The notes under the pieces are model-generated. The model was not told where the DNA came from. It saw only the letters and a program-made list of their open reading frames with translations, and searched no databases. From Methylopila sp. 73B (lineage in GTDB: Bacteria > Pseudomonadota > Alphaproteobacteria > Rhizobiales > Methylopilaceae), in NCBI RefSeq assembly GCF_000526315.1, contig NZ_JAFV01000001.1, forward strand, positions 124,001 to 188,000: a stretch of 64,000 bases of DNA, written 5' to 3'. Position numbers and translations under genes: made by a program. Positions 29,628 to 38,822 of the stretch are shown here, piece by piece (the first letter of the stretch is position 1; the number at the start of each line of letters is the position of its first letter).

Positions 29628-30485
29628 TCAGCCCTCGGAGTAGGTCACGCCCGCTTTGCCGCCGACGCGGCGGAAGCCCTCGGTGGCGCGCTTGTCGTTG
29701 CGGTCGATCTGGAGCGCCTGGGCGAACGACGCGCGGGCGCGCGGCAGGTCGTTCTTGCGCTCGAAGGCCAGCGCGCGGCCGATCCAGGCGTCGATGTACT
29801 TGGGGTTCAGCGTGCGCGCGGTGTCAAAATCGTCCAGCGCCGCGTCCGGGTCATTGGTCGCGAGATAGCTCATGCCGCGGCCGACGTAAGGCTCAGCCGC
29901 CGTCACCGCGATCGCCGTCGCCTTGGTGAAGTCGTCGATCGCGCCGTCGTGGTTGCCCTGCGCCTGATGGATCAGGCCGCGGTTGTGCCAGGCCTGGGCG
30001 TTGTTCGGATCGAGTTCGATCGCGCGCTGGAAGTCGCCGAGCGCCTGCTCCATGCGGCCCGAAGAGCGGTAGAGATTGCCGCGGCCCACATAGGCCGGGC
30101 TGTAGTTCGGATCGGCCTGGATCGCGCGGTCGTAGTCGGCGAGGGCCTCGCCGGTCTTGTTCAGCGAGCGATAGGCCAGCGCACGGTTGGCGTAGGCCTT
30201 GGCGAAACCGCCGTTGATGCGGATCGCCTGGCTGAAATCGGCGATGGCGTTGTCGTACTGGGCGAGGCGGGCGTAGGCCGAGCCGCGCATGTTCCAGGCT
30301 TCGGGGTCGCTCGGGTTCTGCTGGACGACCTGGCTGAGCGAGCCGAGGTCGGACTGGCGGGCCGCGTAGGCGTCCGGATCGAGCGACGCGCCCGAGCCGA
30401 CCGTGTCGCAGGCGGCGAGCGAGAGGGCGAGCAGGCTCGCCGCTCCCGCGCGAAGAAGAAAGCTCGAGTCGACCCTAAGCCGCAT
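29628..30485 (-). CDS. TPR-repeat lipoprotein
   Basis: The 285-residue protein has a lipoprotein signal with lipobox LAAC (Cys at residue 26), then about six tetratricopeptide repeats (about 55-270), for example PEAWNMRGSAYARLAQYDNA, AKAYANRALAYRSLNKTGEA and AQAWHNRGLIHQAQGNHDGA. It resembles NlpI-like outer membrane adaptor lipoproteins, which bind cell-wall hydrolases or proteases. The partner is unknown here. Start ATG 30485; it lies downstream of rpsU but beyond that gene's terminator. Confidence 0.88.
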   Translation of the reverse strand: MRLRVDSSFLLRAGAASLLALSLAACDTVGSGASLDPDAYAARQSDLGSLSQVVQQNPSDPEAWNMRGSAYARLAQYDNAIADFSQAIRINGGFAKAYANRALAYRSLNKTGEALADYDRAIQADPNYSPAYVGRGNLYRSSGRMEQALGDFQRAIELDPNNAQAWHNRGLIHQAQGNHDGAIDDFTKATAIAVTAAEPYVGRGMSYLATNDPDAALDDFDTARTLNPKYIDAWIGRALAFERKNDLPRARASFAQALQIDRNDKRATEGFRRVGGKAGVTYSEG

Positions 30486-30604
30486 ATCCCCACCACCTTA
30501 CCGCTGGACGCCCTGAGGCTCGCCAATCACAGGCGGATTGCGGCGAGATTGCGGATCCAACGCCGCGATGCCGCCGCTTGTCGCCGAGTGTTGCGGCCAA
30601 AGCG

Positions 30605-30644
30605 CAAAAACGCCCGCCGGTCTGGATCCCGCGGGCGTTTCACG
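30605..30644 (-). terminator. Rho-independent terminator after rpsU
   Basis: On the minus strand AACGCCCGC and GCGGGCGTT form the stem around a loop of about 13 nt, followed by TTTTT. It lies about 50 nt past the rpsU stop. Confidence 0.8.
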
Positions 30645-30693
30645 CTCATTTCGTTGATCAGCGCGCCCTTAGCAGGCGCCCGGGATCAGCGAA

Positions 30694-30915
30694 TCACTTC
30701 TTCTTCATCGGCAGCAGGCCTTCGCGCTGAGCGCGCTTGCGGGCCAGCTTGCGGCCGCGGCGCACGGCCTCGGCCTTCTCGCGCGCCTTCTTCTCGGATG
30801 GCTTCTCGTAATGTCCGCGGAGCTTCATTTCACGGAAGATGCCTTCGCGCTGCATCTTCTTCTTCAGGGCCTTGAGGGCCTGGTCGACATTGTTGTCGCG
30901 AACGAGAACCTGCAC
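30694..30915 (-). CDS. rpsU: 30S ribosomal protein S21
   Basis: The 73-residue basic protein matches S21: [20 protein letters not shown], then [19 protein letters not shown], ending in a lysine-arginine rich tail. S21 sits on the 30S platform near the anti-Shine-Dalgarno region. The start is GTG 30915. The gene is monocistronic with its own terminator. Confidence 0.97.
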   Translation of the reverse strand: MQVLVRDNNVDQALKALKKKMQREGIFREMKLRGHYEKPSEKKAREKAEAVRRGRKLARKRAQREGLLPMKKK

Positions 30916-31099
30916 GTCGTGCCTCGGGTAGCGTTTGTCTCAGGGCGGATCGCCCTGCCGGCGACAGAGCGTGAACTAAAAAACAAAAAGACGTCGCACG
31001 CCGTCGGCGCACGCGTCTCATTACCGAAAGATGCTTAGCAGAGGGCTTGGCCCTTGTCCATGCGGGCGCAGTCCCTACGCGCGCGAGGTGTCGACGGCC

Positions 31100-32179
31100 T
31101 CACGTGACGCGGGTGACGTGGCCCATCTTGCGGCCGGGCTTGGGCTCGCCCTTGCCGTAGAGATGCACGGCCGCGCCGGGCTCGGCGAGCAACTCGCGCC
31201 AGCCGTTCGCCTCCGCGCCGAGCAGGTTCGTCATGACCACCGCGCCGCGGGTGCGGGTCGAGCCCAGCGGCCAGCCCGCGATGGCGCGCACGTGCTGCTC
31301 GAACTGGCTGGTCTCGGCGCCCTCGATCGTCCAGTGGCCTGAGTTGTGCACGCGGGGGGCGATCTCGTTGACGACCACCCTCTCGCCGGTCGGGCCATCG
31401 ACCAGGAACATCTCGACCGCGAACACGCCGACATAGGCGAAGGCGTTGGCGATCTTGCGGGCGATCGCGACCGCCGCGGCCGCCGTCTCCGGCTTGATCG
31501 CGGCCGGCACGTGCGAGGTGCGCAGGATGTGGTTCTCGTGGCGGTTCTCGACCACGTCGTAGGCGGCGAAGCCGCCGTCGCGGCCGCGCGCGGCGACCAC
31601 CGAGACCTCGGCGCGGAACGGCACGAAGGCCTCGAGGATCGCGGGCTGGCCGTTCATCATGCCGAGCGCGGCGTCGAGGCCGAGCCCCTCGCGCACCAGC
31701 ACCTGGCCCTTGCCGTCGTAGCCGAAGCGACGCGTCTTCAGCACCGCCGGTCGGCTGATCGCGCCGACCGCCGCCGCGAGGCTCGCGCGGTCGTCGACCG
31801 CCGCGAAGGCCGGCGTCGGCAGGCCGAGGTCGCGCAGGAAGCTCTTCTCGCTCAGGCGGTCCTGGGTCGTCGCCAGGGCGTGGGCGTCCGGAAACAGCGG
31901 GCGGTGGGCGGAGACGAGCCGGGCGGTCTCGGCCGGTACGTTCTCGAACTCGTAGGTGACGACGTCGACGCTCTCCGCGAACAGCGCGAGCGCGGTCTCG
32001 TCGTCATAGGCCGCGATCGTGCGCTCGGCCGCGACGTCGAACGCCGGGCTTTGCGGATCGGGCGCGTAGACGTGGACCTTGAGGCCGAGCGGGGCCGCGG
32101 CGAGCGCGATCATGCGCCCGAGCTGTCCGCCGCCGAGGATGCCGATCGTTCCGCCGGGGCTGAGGGGCGCGCTCGTCAT
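31100..32179 (-). CDS. purK: N5-carboxyaminoimidazole ribonucleotide synthase PurK
   Basis: The 359-residue ATP-grasp enzyme carboxylates aminoimidazole ribotide in purine synthesis. The N-terminal GTIGILGGGQLGRMIALAAA, central VLKTRRFGYDGKGQVLV and NEIAPRVHNSGHWTIEGA are diagnostic. It starts two nt after the purE stop, so purE-purK form an operon in the usual order. The C-terminal end HLYGKGEPKPGRKMGHVTRV is intact. Confidence 0.97.
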   Translation of the reverse strand: MTSAPLSPGGTIGILGGGQLGRMIALAAAPLGLKVHVYAPDPQSPAFDVAAERTIAAYDDETALALFAESVDVVTYEFENVPAETARLVSAHRPLFPDAHALATTQDRLSEKSFLRDLGLPTPAFAAVDDRASLAAAVGAISRPAVLKTRRFGYDGKGQVLVREGLGLDAALGMMNGQPAILEAFVPFRAEVSVVAARGRDGGFAAYDVVENRHENHILRTSHVPAAIKPETAAAAVAIARKIANAFAYVGVFAVEMFLVDGPTGERVVVNEIAPRVHNSGHWTIEGAETSQFEQHVRAIAGWPLGSTRTRGAVVMTNLLGAEANGWRELLAEPGAAVHLYGKGEPKPGRKMGHVTRVT

Positions 32180-32181
32180 GG

Positions 32182-32691
32182 TCAGCTTTCTCCGACGGGG
32201 ATCTCTGCGACGTTGTCCGTCTGGGCGGCGCGCCAGGCGTCGAGCCGCTGCGCGAGTTCGGGATCGTTGAGCGCGAGCACGGAGACGGCGAGCAGGGCCG
32301 CGTTGATCGCGCCGGCCCGGCCGATCGCCACCGTTCCGACGGGGACGCCGGCCGGCATCTGGACGATCGACAGCAGGCTGTCGAGGCCGGACAGCGTGTG
32401 CGACTGGACCGGCACGCCGAACACCGGCAGCGGCGTCATGGAGGCCACCATGCCGGGCAGGTGGGCCGCGCCGCCGGCGCCGGCGATCACGACCTTGAAG
32501 CCATCCTCGCGCGCCGCCTTGGCGAAGGCGACGAGCCGGTCGGGCGTGCGATGCGCCGAGACGATCCGCGCGACGTGGGCGACGCCGAGCTGGGTCAGAG
32601 TGTTGGCGGTGTGGACAAGGGTCGTCCAGTCGGACTGGCTGCCCATGACGATCGCGACAGGCGCGGGCTCGGCGCGGCGTTCCGCGACCAT
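32182..32691 (-). CDS. purE: N5-carboxyaminoimidazole ribonucleotide mutase PurE
   Basis: The 169-residue class I PurE shifts the carboxylate of N5-CAIR to C4. Signature residues are in [18 protein letters not shown] and the catalytic His in [15 protein letters not shown], followed by [16 protein letters not shown]. It is the first gene of purE-purK. A DUF465 gene lies 70 nt upstream on the same strand. Confidence 0.97.
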   Translation of the reverse strand: MVAERRAEPAPVAIVMGSQSDWTTLVHTANTLTQLGVAHVARIVSAHRTPDRLVAFAKAAREDGFKVVIAGAGGAAHLPGMVASMTPLPVFGVPVQSHTLSGLDSLLSIVQMPAGVPVGTVAIGRAGAINAALLAVSVLALNDPELAQRLDAWRAAQTDNVAEIPVGES

Positions 32692-32761
32692 CTCAAAGGC
32701 TCCGGGACAGTGGGAGGAACGGCGACGATAGGCGCCGGCCGGGACGCGCGCAAGCGCGCCG

Positions 32762-32986
32762 TCAGGCGATGATGTCCGGGGTCAACTGATCGTGCAGGAA
32801 GGACATGCGGTCCTTCAGGCCGAGCTTGCGCTTCTTGAGGCGCTGGATCTGCAGCCGATCGCCCGCGCCGACGCGCTCCAGCGCCTCGATCGCGGTATCG
32901 AGGTCGCGATGCTCTTCGCGGAGGCGGGCGAGTTCCTCCCGGGCCGCCTGTTCCTCGGCCCGCTCCTCGTCGTCCCGTCTCGCCAT
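32762..32986 (-). CDS. DUF465 (YdcH-like) small protein
   Basis: The 74-residue acidic-basic helical protein carries the DUF465 pattern: an N-terminal Arg/Glu-rich stretch, [15 protein letters not shown], and [20 protein letters not shown]. It probably forms a helical hairpin or coiled coil in the cytoplasm; function unknown. The N-terminal 20 residues are unusually rich in Glu and Arg. It is divergent from a second DUF465 gene 184 nt away. Confidence 0.88.
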   Translation of the reverse strand: MARRDDEERAEEQAAREELARLREEHRDLDTAIEALERVGAGDRLQIQRLKKRKLGLKDRMSFLHDQLTPDIIA

Positions 32987-33170
32987 GTCATCCTGTCCGC
33001 CTCGACGCCACGCTCATGCGCGGCGGAGTATCGCCGCGGCCCTCGCGGGCGGCAAGGGCGCGCGACGGGTCGCGCATCTGTGATGGCCAGACAGCCCTTC
33101 TGACCGTTCGACAGACGAAAAGTCTCGTGACATGCTGATGACGTCAAACCAGACGAGGGAGACGTTCTTA

Positions 33171-33353
33171 ATGTCCATCGAGTCGCATCTGGTCCAGCTT
33201 GAGAAGAAGCATCGCGCTATCGAGCGTGAAATCGAACTCGAGCTGACCCATCCGAATATGGATGAGGTCAAGGTTTCTGCGCTGAAGCGCAAAAAACTCC
33301 GCATCAAGGACGAGATGATCAAGTTGACTGGTCCGCAGCTTACGCTGCACTGA
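33171..33353 (+). CDS. DUF465 (YdcH-like) small protein, second copy
   Basis: The 60-residue protein begins MSIESHLVQLEKKHRAIERE and contains VSALKRKKLRIKDEMIKL, the DUF465 signature. The ATG at 33171 is preceded by GAGGGAGA about 9 nt upstream; an in-frame ATG at 33132 lacks this and is rejected. Function unknown. Low codon GC compared with neighbours suggests high or conserved expression. It is followed by a clear terminator. Confidence 0.88.
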   Translation: MSIESHLVQLEKKHRAIEREIELELTHPNMDEVKVSALKRKKLRIKDEMIKLTGPQLTLH

Positions 33354-33386
33354 GGCCGTCAAGGCTCCTTTGTAGTTCCGCTGAAG

Positions 33387-33418
33387 CGCCGTCGACCGAA
33401 AAGGTCGGCGGCGTTTTT
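33387..33418 (+). terminator. Rho-independent terminator after the second DUF465 gene
   Basis: An 11-bp stem with one G-U pair (33387-33397 with 33403-33413) closes a GAAAA loop and is followed by TTTTT (33414-33418). Confidence 0.88.
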
Positions 33419-33536
33419 ATATGTGCGGCCTTTCGGCCACACGGCTTGGGGCGTCTCGATGGGGCCCCTTGCGGCCGAATCGCCACCGGGTACATGGGTG
33501 GGCTCGGAATTTGGCCGCCAGAACGGAGGAGCCTGC

Positions 33537-33587
33537 ATGACAGCGATCATCGCATCCATGTCCTCCGGCCGGTCGCGCCGCCGCTAG
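33537..33587 (+). CDS. Possible leader peptide / upstream ORF (16 residues)
   Basis: The ORF encodes MTAIIASMSSGRSRRR and has an unusually strong GGAGGA (33525-33530) exactly 6 nt before its ATG. It ends at TAG 33585-33587, 169 nt before the ABC exporter start. A hairpin (about 33672-33695) lies between them. In the otherwise gene-free stretch 33354-33756 these are the only features apart from the terminator at 33387. A leader-peptide role is inferred only from position and ribosome binding site. Confidence 0.35.
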   Translation: MTAIIASMSSGRSRRR

Positions 33588-33756
33588 GCCCGACCCGCGC
33601 GCGGTCCGCCGCCCGCGTCCGCCGACAGTTCTCCGTCGTCGTTAATCCTTCGTTCCGCGCGCCGACGCGTCCGCGGGGTCGTCGTGCGACCCGCGACCGC
33701 GCTTCGCGTCGCCCTATCTGGAGCCGGCCGTCGCCTTGGCGCGGCTGGAAGCCATC

Positions 33757-35556
33757 ATGTCCCATCCCCGCACTTCGCTTCGCGAGGCGCCCTTCGCGAA
33801 GGTCGTCCGCTTCGTCTTCAGCCATTGGGCGCGCCAGCCCGCACGGGTCGCGCTGGTCGCGGGCGCCATGGCCGCGGCGACCCTCGCCGACGTCGCGATC
33901 CCCGTGTTCGCCGGCCAACTGGTGGACGCATTCGCGTCCGCCGACCGCGACGCGGCCCTGCCGGGCGCGCTGTGGGCCTTCGTCGCGATCGTCGCCCTCT
34001 CCGGCGCGATCGCGCTCGCACGCTGCGTCGCCTTCATGACCGTGATCCCGATGACCCAGATCATCATGAAGGACGCCGCGGCCGAGGCCTTCGCGCGGGT
34101 GCAGCGGCTGTCGACGGACTGGCACGCGAACAACTTCGCGGGCTCGACCGTGCGCAAGATCACCCGCGGCATCTGGGCGGTCGACCAGTTCGACGATCTC
34201 GTGCTGATTGCGCTGACGCCCTCGTTGCTCGTGCTGGTGGGCGCGACCGCGGTCCTCGCCGCGCACTGGCCGCTGATGGGGCTCGTCACCTTCCTCGGCG
34301 CGGTCGCCTATGTGGCGACGACGGTCGCGATCTCGCTGCTGTGGGTCGCGCCGGCCGCCCGCCTGTCCAACGCCTGGGACACTCGGCTCGGCGGCGTGCT
34401 GGCCGACGCCGTCACCTGCAACGGCGTCGTCAAGGCCTTCGGCGCGGAGGCCCGGGAGGAGGGCCGTCTCGCCCAAGTGATGGAGAAGTGGAGCCGGCGC
34501 ACCACCCGCACCTGGCGGCGCGGCACCTGGAACGGCGTGCTGCAGAACCTCATCCTGATGGCCCTGCGCGCCGCGACGCTCGGCGTCGCCTTGTGGCTGT
34601 GGTGGAGCGGCCAGGCGAGCGCCGGCGACGCCGCTTTCGTGCTCACCATGTTCGCGGTCATCCACGGCTATCTGCGGGACGTCGGCATGCACGTCGCCGA
34701 CCTTCAACGGTCGGTCAACGACCTGCAGGAGCTTGTCGAACTGCACGACGTCCCGATCGGCGTCGAGGACCTCCCGGACGCCCGGCCCATCGTCATCGGC
34801 GACGGGCGCATCGCGTTCGAGACCGTCGACTTCCACTACGCCGGCCACGACACGCCGCTCTACCGCGACTTCTCGGTGGTGATCCGCGGGGGCGAGCGCG
34901 TCGGTCTCGTGGGGCGGTCGGGCTCGGGCAAAACCACCTTCGTCAAGCTGGTGCAGCGCCTCTACGACGCGACCGGAGGCCGGGTGACGATCGACGGCCA
35001 GGACGTGACGCGCGCCACCCAGACCTCGCTTCGCGCGCAGATCGCGATCGTCCCGCAGGAGCCGGTGCTGTTCCACCGGTCGCTGGCCGAGAACATCGCC
35101 TACGCCCGGCCGAGCGCGAGCCTGGCGGAGATCGAGCGCGCGGCGGCGCTCGCCAACGCCGACGGCTTCATCGCCCGCTTGCCGAAGGGCTACGCCACCC
35201 TGGTCGGCGAGCGCGGCGTGAAGCTCTCCGGCGGCGAGCGGCAACGCATCGCGCTCGCGCGCGCCTTCCTCGCGGACGCGCCGGTGCTGATCCTCGACGA
35301 GGCCACCTCGAGCCTCGACTCCGAGTCGGAGGCCGCGATCCAGGAGGCGATCGAACGGCTGATGATCGGCCGCACCACGATCGTGGTCGCGCACCGCCTG
35401 TCCACCGTGCGCGCGATGGACCGCATCCTGGTGTTCGAGCGCGGGCGGGTGGTGGAGCAGGGCGACCACGCGGCGCTGGTGGCGCGGCCGGACGGGGTCT
35501 ACCGCCGGCTGTTCGAGCGGCAGTCGTCGGATCTCGTGGACGGCGCGGTTGCGTAA
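33757..35556 (+). CDS. ABC exporter, fused permease and ATPase
   Basis: The 599-residue half-transporter begins at ATG 33757 (GGAAG 6 nt upstream; TTG 33736 in frame rejected). An N-terminal six-helix transmembrane domain (about 25-310) is followed by an ATPase domain (about 345-590) with Walker A GRSGSGKTT, signature LSGGERQRIALARAF, Walker B VLILDEATSSLD and H-loop VAHRLS. It should dimerise in the inner membrane and export an unknown lipid, peptide or drug. A gene for an alpha/beta-hydrolase-like protein follows after 6 nt, so the two probably share a transcript. Confidence 0.92.
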   Translation: MSHPRTSLREAPFAKVVRFVFSHWARQPARVALVAGAMAAATLADVAIPVFAGQLVDAFASADRDAALPGALWAFVAIVALSGAIALARCVAFMTVIPMTQIIMKDAAAEAFARVQRLSTDWHANNFAGSTVRKITRGIWAVDQFDDLVLIALTPSLLVLVGATAVLAAHWPLMGLVTFLGAVAYVATTVAISLLWVAPAARLSNAWDTRLGGVLADAVTCNGVVKAFGAEAREEGRLAQVMEKWSRRTTRTWRRGTWNGVLQNLILMALRAATLGVALWLWWSGQASAGDAAFVLTMFAVIHGYLRDVGMHVADLQRSVNDLQELVELHDVPIGVEDLPDARPIVIGDGRIAFETVDFHYAGHDTPLYRDFSVVIRGGERVGLVGRSGSGKTTFVKLVQRLYDATGGRVTIDGQDVTRATQTSLRAQIAIVPQEPVLFHRSLAENIAYARPSASLAEIERAAALANADGFIARLPKGYATLVGERGVKLSGGERQRIALARAFLADAPVLILDEATSSLDSESEAAIQEAIERLMIGRTTIVVAHRLSTVRAMDRILVFERGRVVEQGDHAALVARPDGVYRRLFERQSSDLVDGAVA

Positions 35557-35562
35557 AGGATT

Positions 35563-36573
35563 ATGGCGCAATTGCGCCCCGGGCGCTTCTGCGACATGCT
35601 GCACTGCGATACCGACGCCACCCCCGGGGCCGCCGTGAAAATCACGACCGACATCCTGCACGCCGCGCAACTGGCGCGCGCCGCGTCGTTGCCCGAGCGC
35701 GCAGGCGCCGCGCCGGTGCGCACCGCCATTCTGGAGGGCGTACAGCAACGGAACGCGGTGCTCGACGCTCTGTTCTACGACATCAAGGTGGTGAGCGAAG
35801 CCGAGGCGCAGGCGATCAGCCCGGGGATCGCCGGCGAGGGCGCGATCCTGATCGTGCCGCCGCCGGGCGCCGGCGACATCACGCTGTGCCCGGGACCCGA
35901 GCATTTTATCCGGTCCGGCGGCAAGGGCGTCACCACGTTGACCGTCGCGGGCGTCGGAAGCTGCGCGCTGGGCTCCGCCGCCTTCGCTCGCAACGTCGCG
36001 GCGGCGGTCGGCGCGCCGGTAGCGGCGGTGGTCTCGGGCTACGGGCTCGCCGACCTCGCGACGGAGGCCTTTGGCGGGTTTTTCTGGTTCGGCGGGCTGA
36101 GCGGCCTCCGGGGCATGTTCGAGGCGTTCGACACCGCGAGCCGCCCGGCGGCCCCGCGCGAGCCCGGCGGCTCCGGGGCCGAGGACGTGCTGATCCGCCG
36201 AAGCCTCGACACCCAGACCGTGCTCGCCCTGCTGGAGCGCAAGGACATCGCCTTCGACCTCCTGGTCGGGCACTCCAAGGGCAATCTGGTGATCTCGGAG
36301 GCGCTCAACGCGCTCCGCCGCAAGGACGAGGCGCGCCTCCGGCGGCTCGCCGCCGCGGCCAAGGTCGTCACCATCAGCGCGCGCGTCGCCCTGCCGCCGG
36401 CGTTCCAGAACGTTGTCGACGTCATGGGCGAATGGGACTGGTTCGGCCGGCTCAACTCGCGGCCCGGCGTCCCGGCCGGCATCGTCGCGCCGCGCGCCTG
36501 GCACCACACCAACACCGACCTGCCGGCGCATCTCGACGTCGCCGCAGTCGTGCGTCAGGCGTTGGCGCGCTAA
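35563..36573 (+). CDS. Protein of unknown function with an alpha/beta-hydrolase-like nucleophile elbow
   Basis: The 336-residue protein is not assigned to a named family. It has a GxSxG-type motif in DLLVGHSKGNLVISEALNAL (Ser at about residue 241), preceded and followed by strand-helix units, and a C-terminal WHHTNTDLPAHLDVAAVV whose His residues could complete a triad. No signal peptide or membrane anchor is evident. ATG 35563 follows the ABC exporter stop by 6 nt with AAAGGA very close to it; ATG 35596 is an alternative. Coupling to the exporter suggests a shared pathway, but the substrate is unknown. Confidence 0.6.
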   Translation: MAQLRPGRFCDMLHCDTDATPGAAVKITTDILHAAQLARAASLPERAGAAPVRTAILEGVQQRNAVLDALFYDIKVVSEAEAQAISPGIAGEGAILIVPPPGAGDITLCPGPEHFIRSGGKGVTTLTVAGVGSCALGSAAFARNVAAAVGAPVAAVVSGYGLADLATEAFGGFFWFGGLSGLRGMFEAFDTASRPAAPREPGGSGAEDVLIRRSLDTQTVLALLERKDIAFDLLVGHSKGNLVISEALNALRRKDEARLRRLAAAAKVVTISARVALPPAFQNVVDVMGEWDWFGRLNSRPGVPAGIVAPRAWHHTNTDLPAHLDVAAVVRQALAR

Positions 36574-36625
36574 AGCGCGATCGGTCCCCGTTGGAAACGC
36601 CCGCGCTCGTGTGAACGCCGAGCGC

Positions 36626-37243
36626 CTACCGCACCACGACCTTCGCGCCGAGCGGCACCCGCTGGTACAGGTCCTCGACGTCGAAATTGACCATGCGGAT
36701 GCAGCCGGACGACATGGCCTGGCCGATGGTCTTCGGCTCGTTGGTGCCGTGGATGCGGAACAGCGTGTCGCGCCCGTCGCGGTGGAGATAGAGCGCGCGC
36801 GCGCCGAGCGGATTCTCCGGCCCTCCGGCCATCCGCAGCGGCAGCTCCGGGCGGCGCTGCAGCATCTCCGCCGGCGGCACCCAGTCCGGCCACTCCTGCT
36901 TGGCGCCGACCTTGGCTTCGCCGGTCCAGCCGAACCCCTCGCGGCCGACGCCGACGCCGTAGCGCATCGCCTTCCCGTCCGGCTCCACGAGGTAGAGGAA
37001 CTTGTCGCTGGTGTTGATGACGATGGTACCTGGCGCCTCGCCTGTCGGGTTCGTCACCTGCTGCCGGCGGTACTGCACCGGCAGCGTGTCGGGGTAGCTC
37101 GTGGCCATCGCCGCCGCGACATAGCCGCCGGAGGAGGACGCCCCCGTCCCCGCGGCCCCGCCGCACCCCGCAAGCGCGCCGGCCGCAAGACAGACGGCGA
37201 GCGTCGAAAAGGCCTGAGAGCGAACCCAACGCAACGTCATCAT
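36626..37243 (-). CDS. L,D-transpeptidase (YkuD) lipoprotein
   Basis: The 205-residue protein starts at one of two tandem ATG codons (37243 or 37240) after GGGGAA. It has a lipoprotein signal with lipobox LAGC (Cys at about residue 27). The YkuD domain (about 80-205) has the catalytic HGTNEPKTIGQAMSSGCIRM, with Cys as nucleophile. Such enzymes make 3-3 peptidoglycan cross-links or attach outer-membrane lipoproteins. It is intact and probably periplasmic, outer-membrane anchored. Downstream it converges with the hydrolase-like gene. Confidence 0.93.
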   Translation of the reverse strand: MMTLRWVRSQAFSTLAVCLAAGALAGCGGAAGTGASSSGGYVAAAMATSYPDTLPVQYRRQQVTNPTGEAPGTIVINTSDKFLYLVEPDGKAMRYGVGVGREGFGWTGEAKVGAKQEWPDWVPPAEMLQRRPELPLRMAGGPENPLGARALYLHRDGRDTLFRIHGTNEPKTIGQAMSSGCIRMVNFDVEDLYQRVPLGAKVVVR

Positions 37244-37385
37244 GTTCCCCGACGCCCCCACGGCGTGCGGGTCGCACCGCCGGACAGGACGCAAGAATAG
37301 AGCGCTGACCGGTCAGCAGGAGAGCGACCTTGGAAGCGTCGCGCGGATTCCGCAGTGCGATGTCGCCCGGACGCCACAGTGGGGA

Positions 37386-38822
37386 CTAGCGGGCGAGCGA
37401 GGCGTAGAGCTCCGCGTAGGCTTTGGCCGAGGCGTCCCACGAGACGTCGGCGCGCATGGCGTTGGCCTGACACTGCGCCCAGGCCTGCCCGTCGGCGTAG
37501 AGCTGCGCCGTGCGGCGCAAGGCCGTCTCCAACGCGCTCAGGTTGACCGGGTTGAACTGGACGCCGGTCGCGACGCCCGCCGCCAGCGCCATCGGGTTGG
37601 CGTCGATCACCGTGTCGGCGAGGCCGCCCACGCGCGATACGACGGGCAGCGCGCCGTAGCGCAGCGCGCAGAGCTGGGTCAGCCCGCAAGGTTCGAACCG
37701 CGACGGCACCAGGATCGCGTCGGAGCCCGCCTGCACGAGATGGGCGAGCCGCTCGTCGTAGCCGATGAAGACGCCGATGCGTCCCGCGTGCCGCGCGGCC
37801 AGATCCCGGAACCGGGCTTCAAGCGCGGGCTCGCCGGAGCCCACAAGCGCGAGCGCGCCACCGAGATCGAGCAGGGTAGGGACCGCGTCGGCCAGCAGGT
37901 CGAGGCCCTTCTGGCTCGACAGCCGGCTGATGACGCCGAAGATCGGCCCGGCCGCCGGCGCCAGGCCGAAGCGCGCCAGCACCGCGGCGCGGCTCGCGGC
38001 GCGACCGCCGCGATCGCCGACGGAGAAGGGCGCGGGCAGGTCGACGTCGGTCTCGGGGTTCCAGACCTCCACGTCGATGCCGTTGAGGATTCCGACGACG
38101 TCCGCCGCGCGGTCGCTCAGCAGTCCTTCGAGCCCGACGCCGCCGTCGGGCTCGAGGATTTCGGCCGCGTAGGTCGGGGACACCGTCGTGATGCGGTCCG
38201 CGAACTTCAGCGCGGCCTTGAGGAAGCCGATCCCGCCGTAATACTCCACGCCGTGGATCGTCATGGCGTGATCGGGCAGGCCGAGGGCGCCCAGCAGCGT
38301 CGCCGGAAACCAGCCCTGGAAGGCGATGTTGTGGATGGTCGCCACCGTCTTCGGCCGCGGCCCGGCGCCATAGGCGAGATAGGCCGGCGCGAGCCCCGCC
38401 TGCCAGTCGTGCAGATGCACGACGTCAGGCGCCGGCAGGCCAGCCGCGCCGCGCCCGATCTCCGCCGCGACCTTGCTGAGGCCCGCGAACCGGAAGGCGT
38501 TGTCGGGCCAGTCCCGGCCGTCCGGGCCGACATAGGGGTTGCCGGGACGGGCGTAGAGGTGCGGCGCGTCGATCGCGATGACGTCAAGCCCCTTCGCTTC
38601 GCCGGCGATCAGGGTCGCAGGACCGCCGAAGAGATCGTCGAAGCGGAAGAACGCTTCGCCGTCGTCGAGCGCCGCCATCACGGCGGGATAGCCCGGCACC
38701 AGCGTGCGCACGGCGACGCCCTGCCGCGCGAGCGCCGCGGGCAGCGCGCCCACGACGTCGGCGAGACCACCGGTCTTGATCAGCGGAAAGGCTTCCGACG
38801 CGACGGCGAGAACGGCGGTCAT
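37386..38822 (-). CDS. glgA: Glycogen synthase (ADP-glucose), GlgA
   Basis: The 478-residue GT5 enzyme transfers glucose from ADP-glucose to glycogen. The ADP-glucose loop KTGGLADVVGALPAALA is at the N-terminus, with VVHLHDWQAGLAPAYLAYG, GVISRLSSQKGLDLLADA and the C-terminal catalytic PSRFEPCGLTQLCALRYG. It lies 159 nt downstream of glgC, both on the minus strand, in the usual glgC-glgA order. Confidence 0.97.
   Translation of the reverse strand: MTAVLAVASEAFPLIKTGGLADVVGALPAALARQGVAVRTLVPGYPAVMAALDDGEAFFRFDDLFGGPATLIAGEAKGLDVIAIDAPHLYARPGNPYVGPDGRDWPDNAFRFAGLSKVAAEIGRGAAGLPAPDVVHLHDWQAGLAPAYLAYGAGPRPKTVATIHNIAFQGWFPATLLGALGLPDHAMTIHGVEYYGGIGFLKAALKFADRITTVSPTYAAEILEPDGGVGLEGLLSDRAADVVGILNGIDVEVWNPETDVDLPAPFSVGDRGGRAASRAAVLARFGLAPAAGPIFGVISRLSSQKGLDLLADAVPTLLDLGGALALVGSGEPALEARFRDLAARHAGRIGVFIGYDERLAHLVQAGSDAILVPSRFEPCGLTQLCALRYGALPVVSRVGGLADTVIDANPMALAAGVATGVQFNPVNLSALETALRRTAQLYADGQAWAQCQANAMRADVSWDASAKAYAELYASLAR

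Noticed and set aside
33547-36531. 994-codon minus-strand frame opposite the ABC exporter and the hydrolase-like gene
   Set aside because: Low-complexity Arg/Asp/His/Val-rich translation with no motif; both plus-strand genes have clear domains or coupling.
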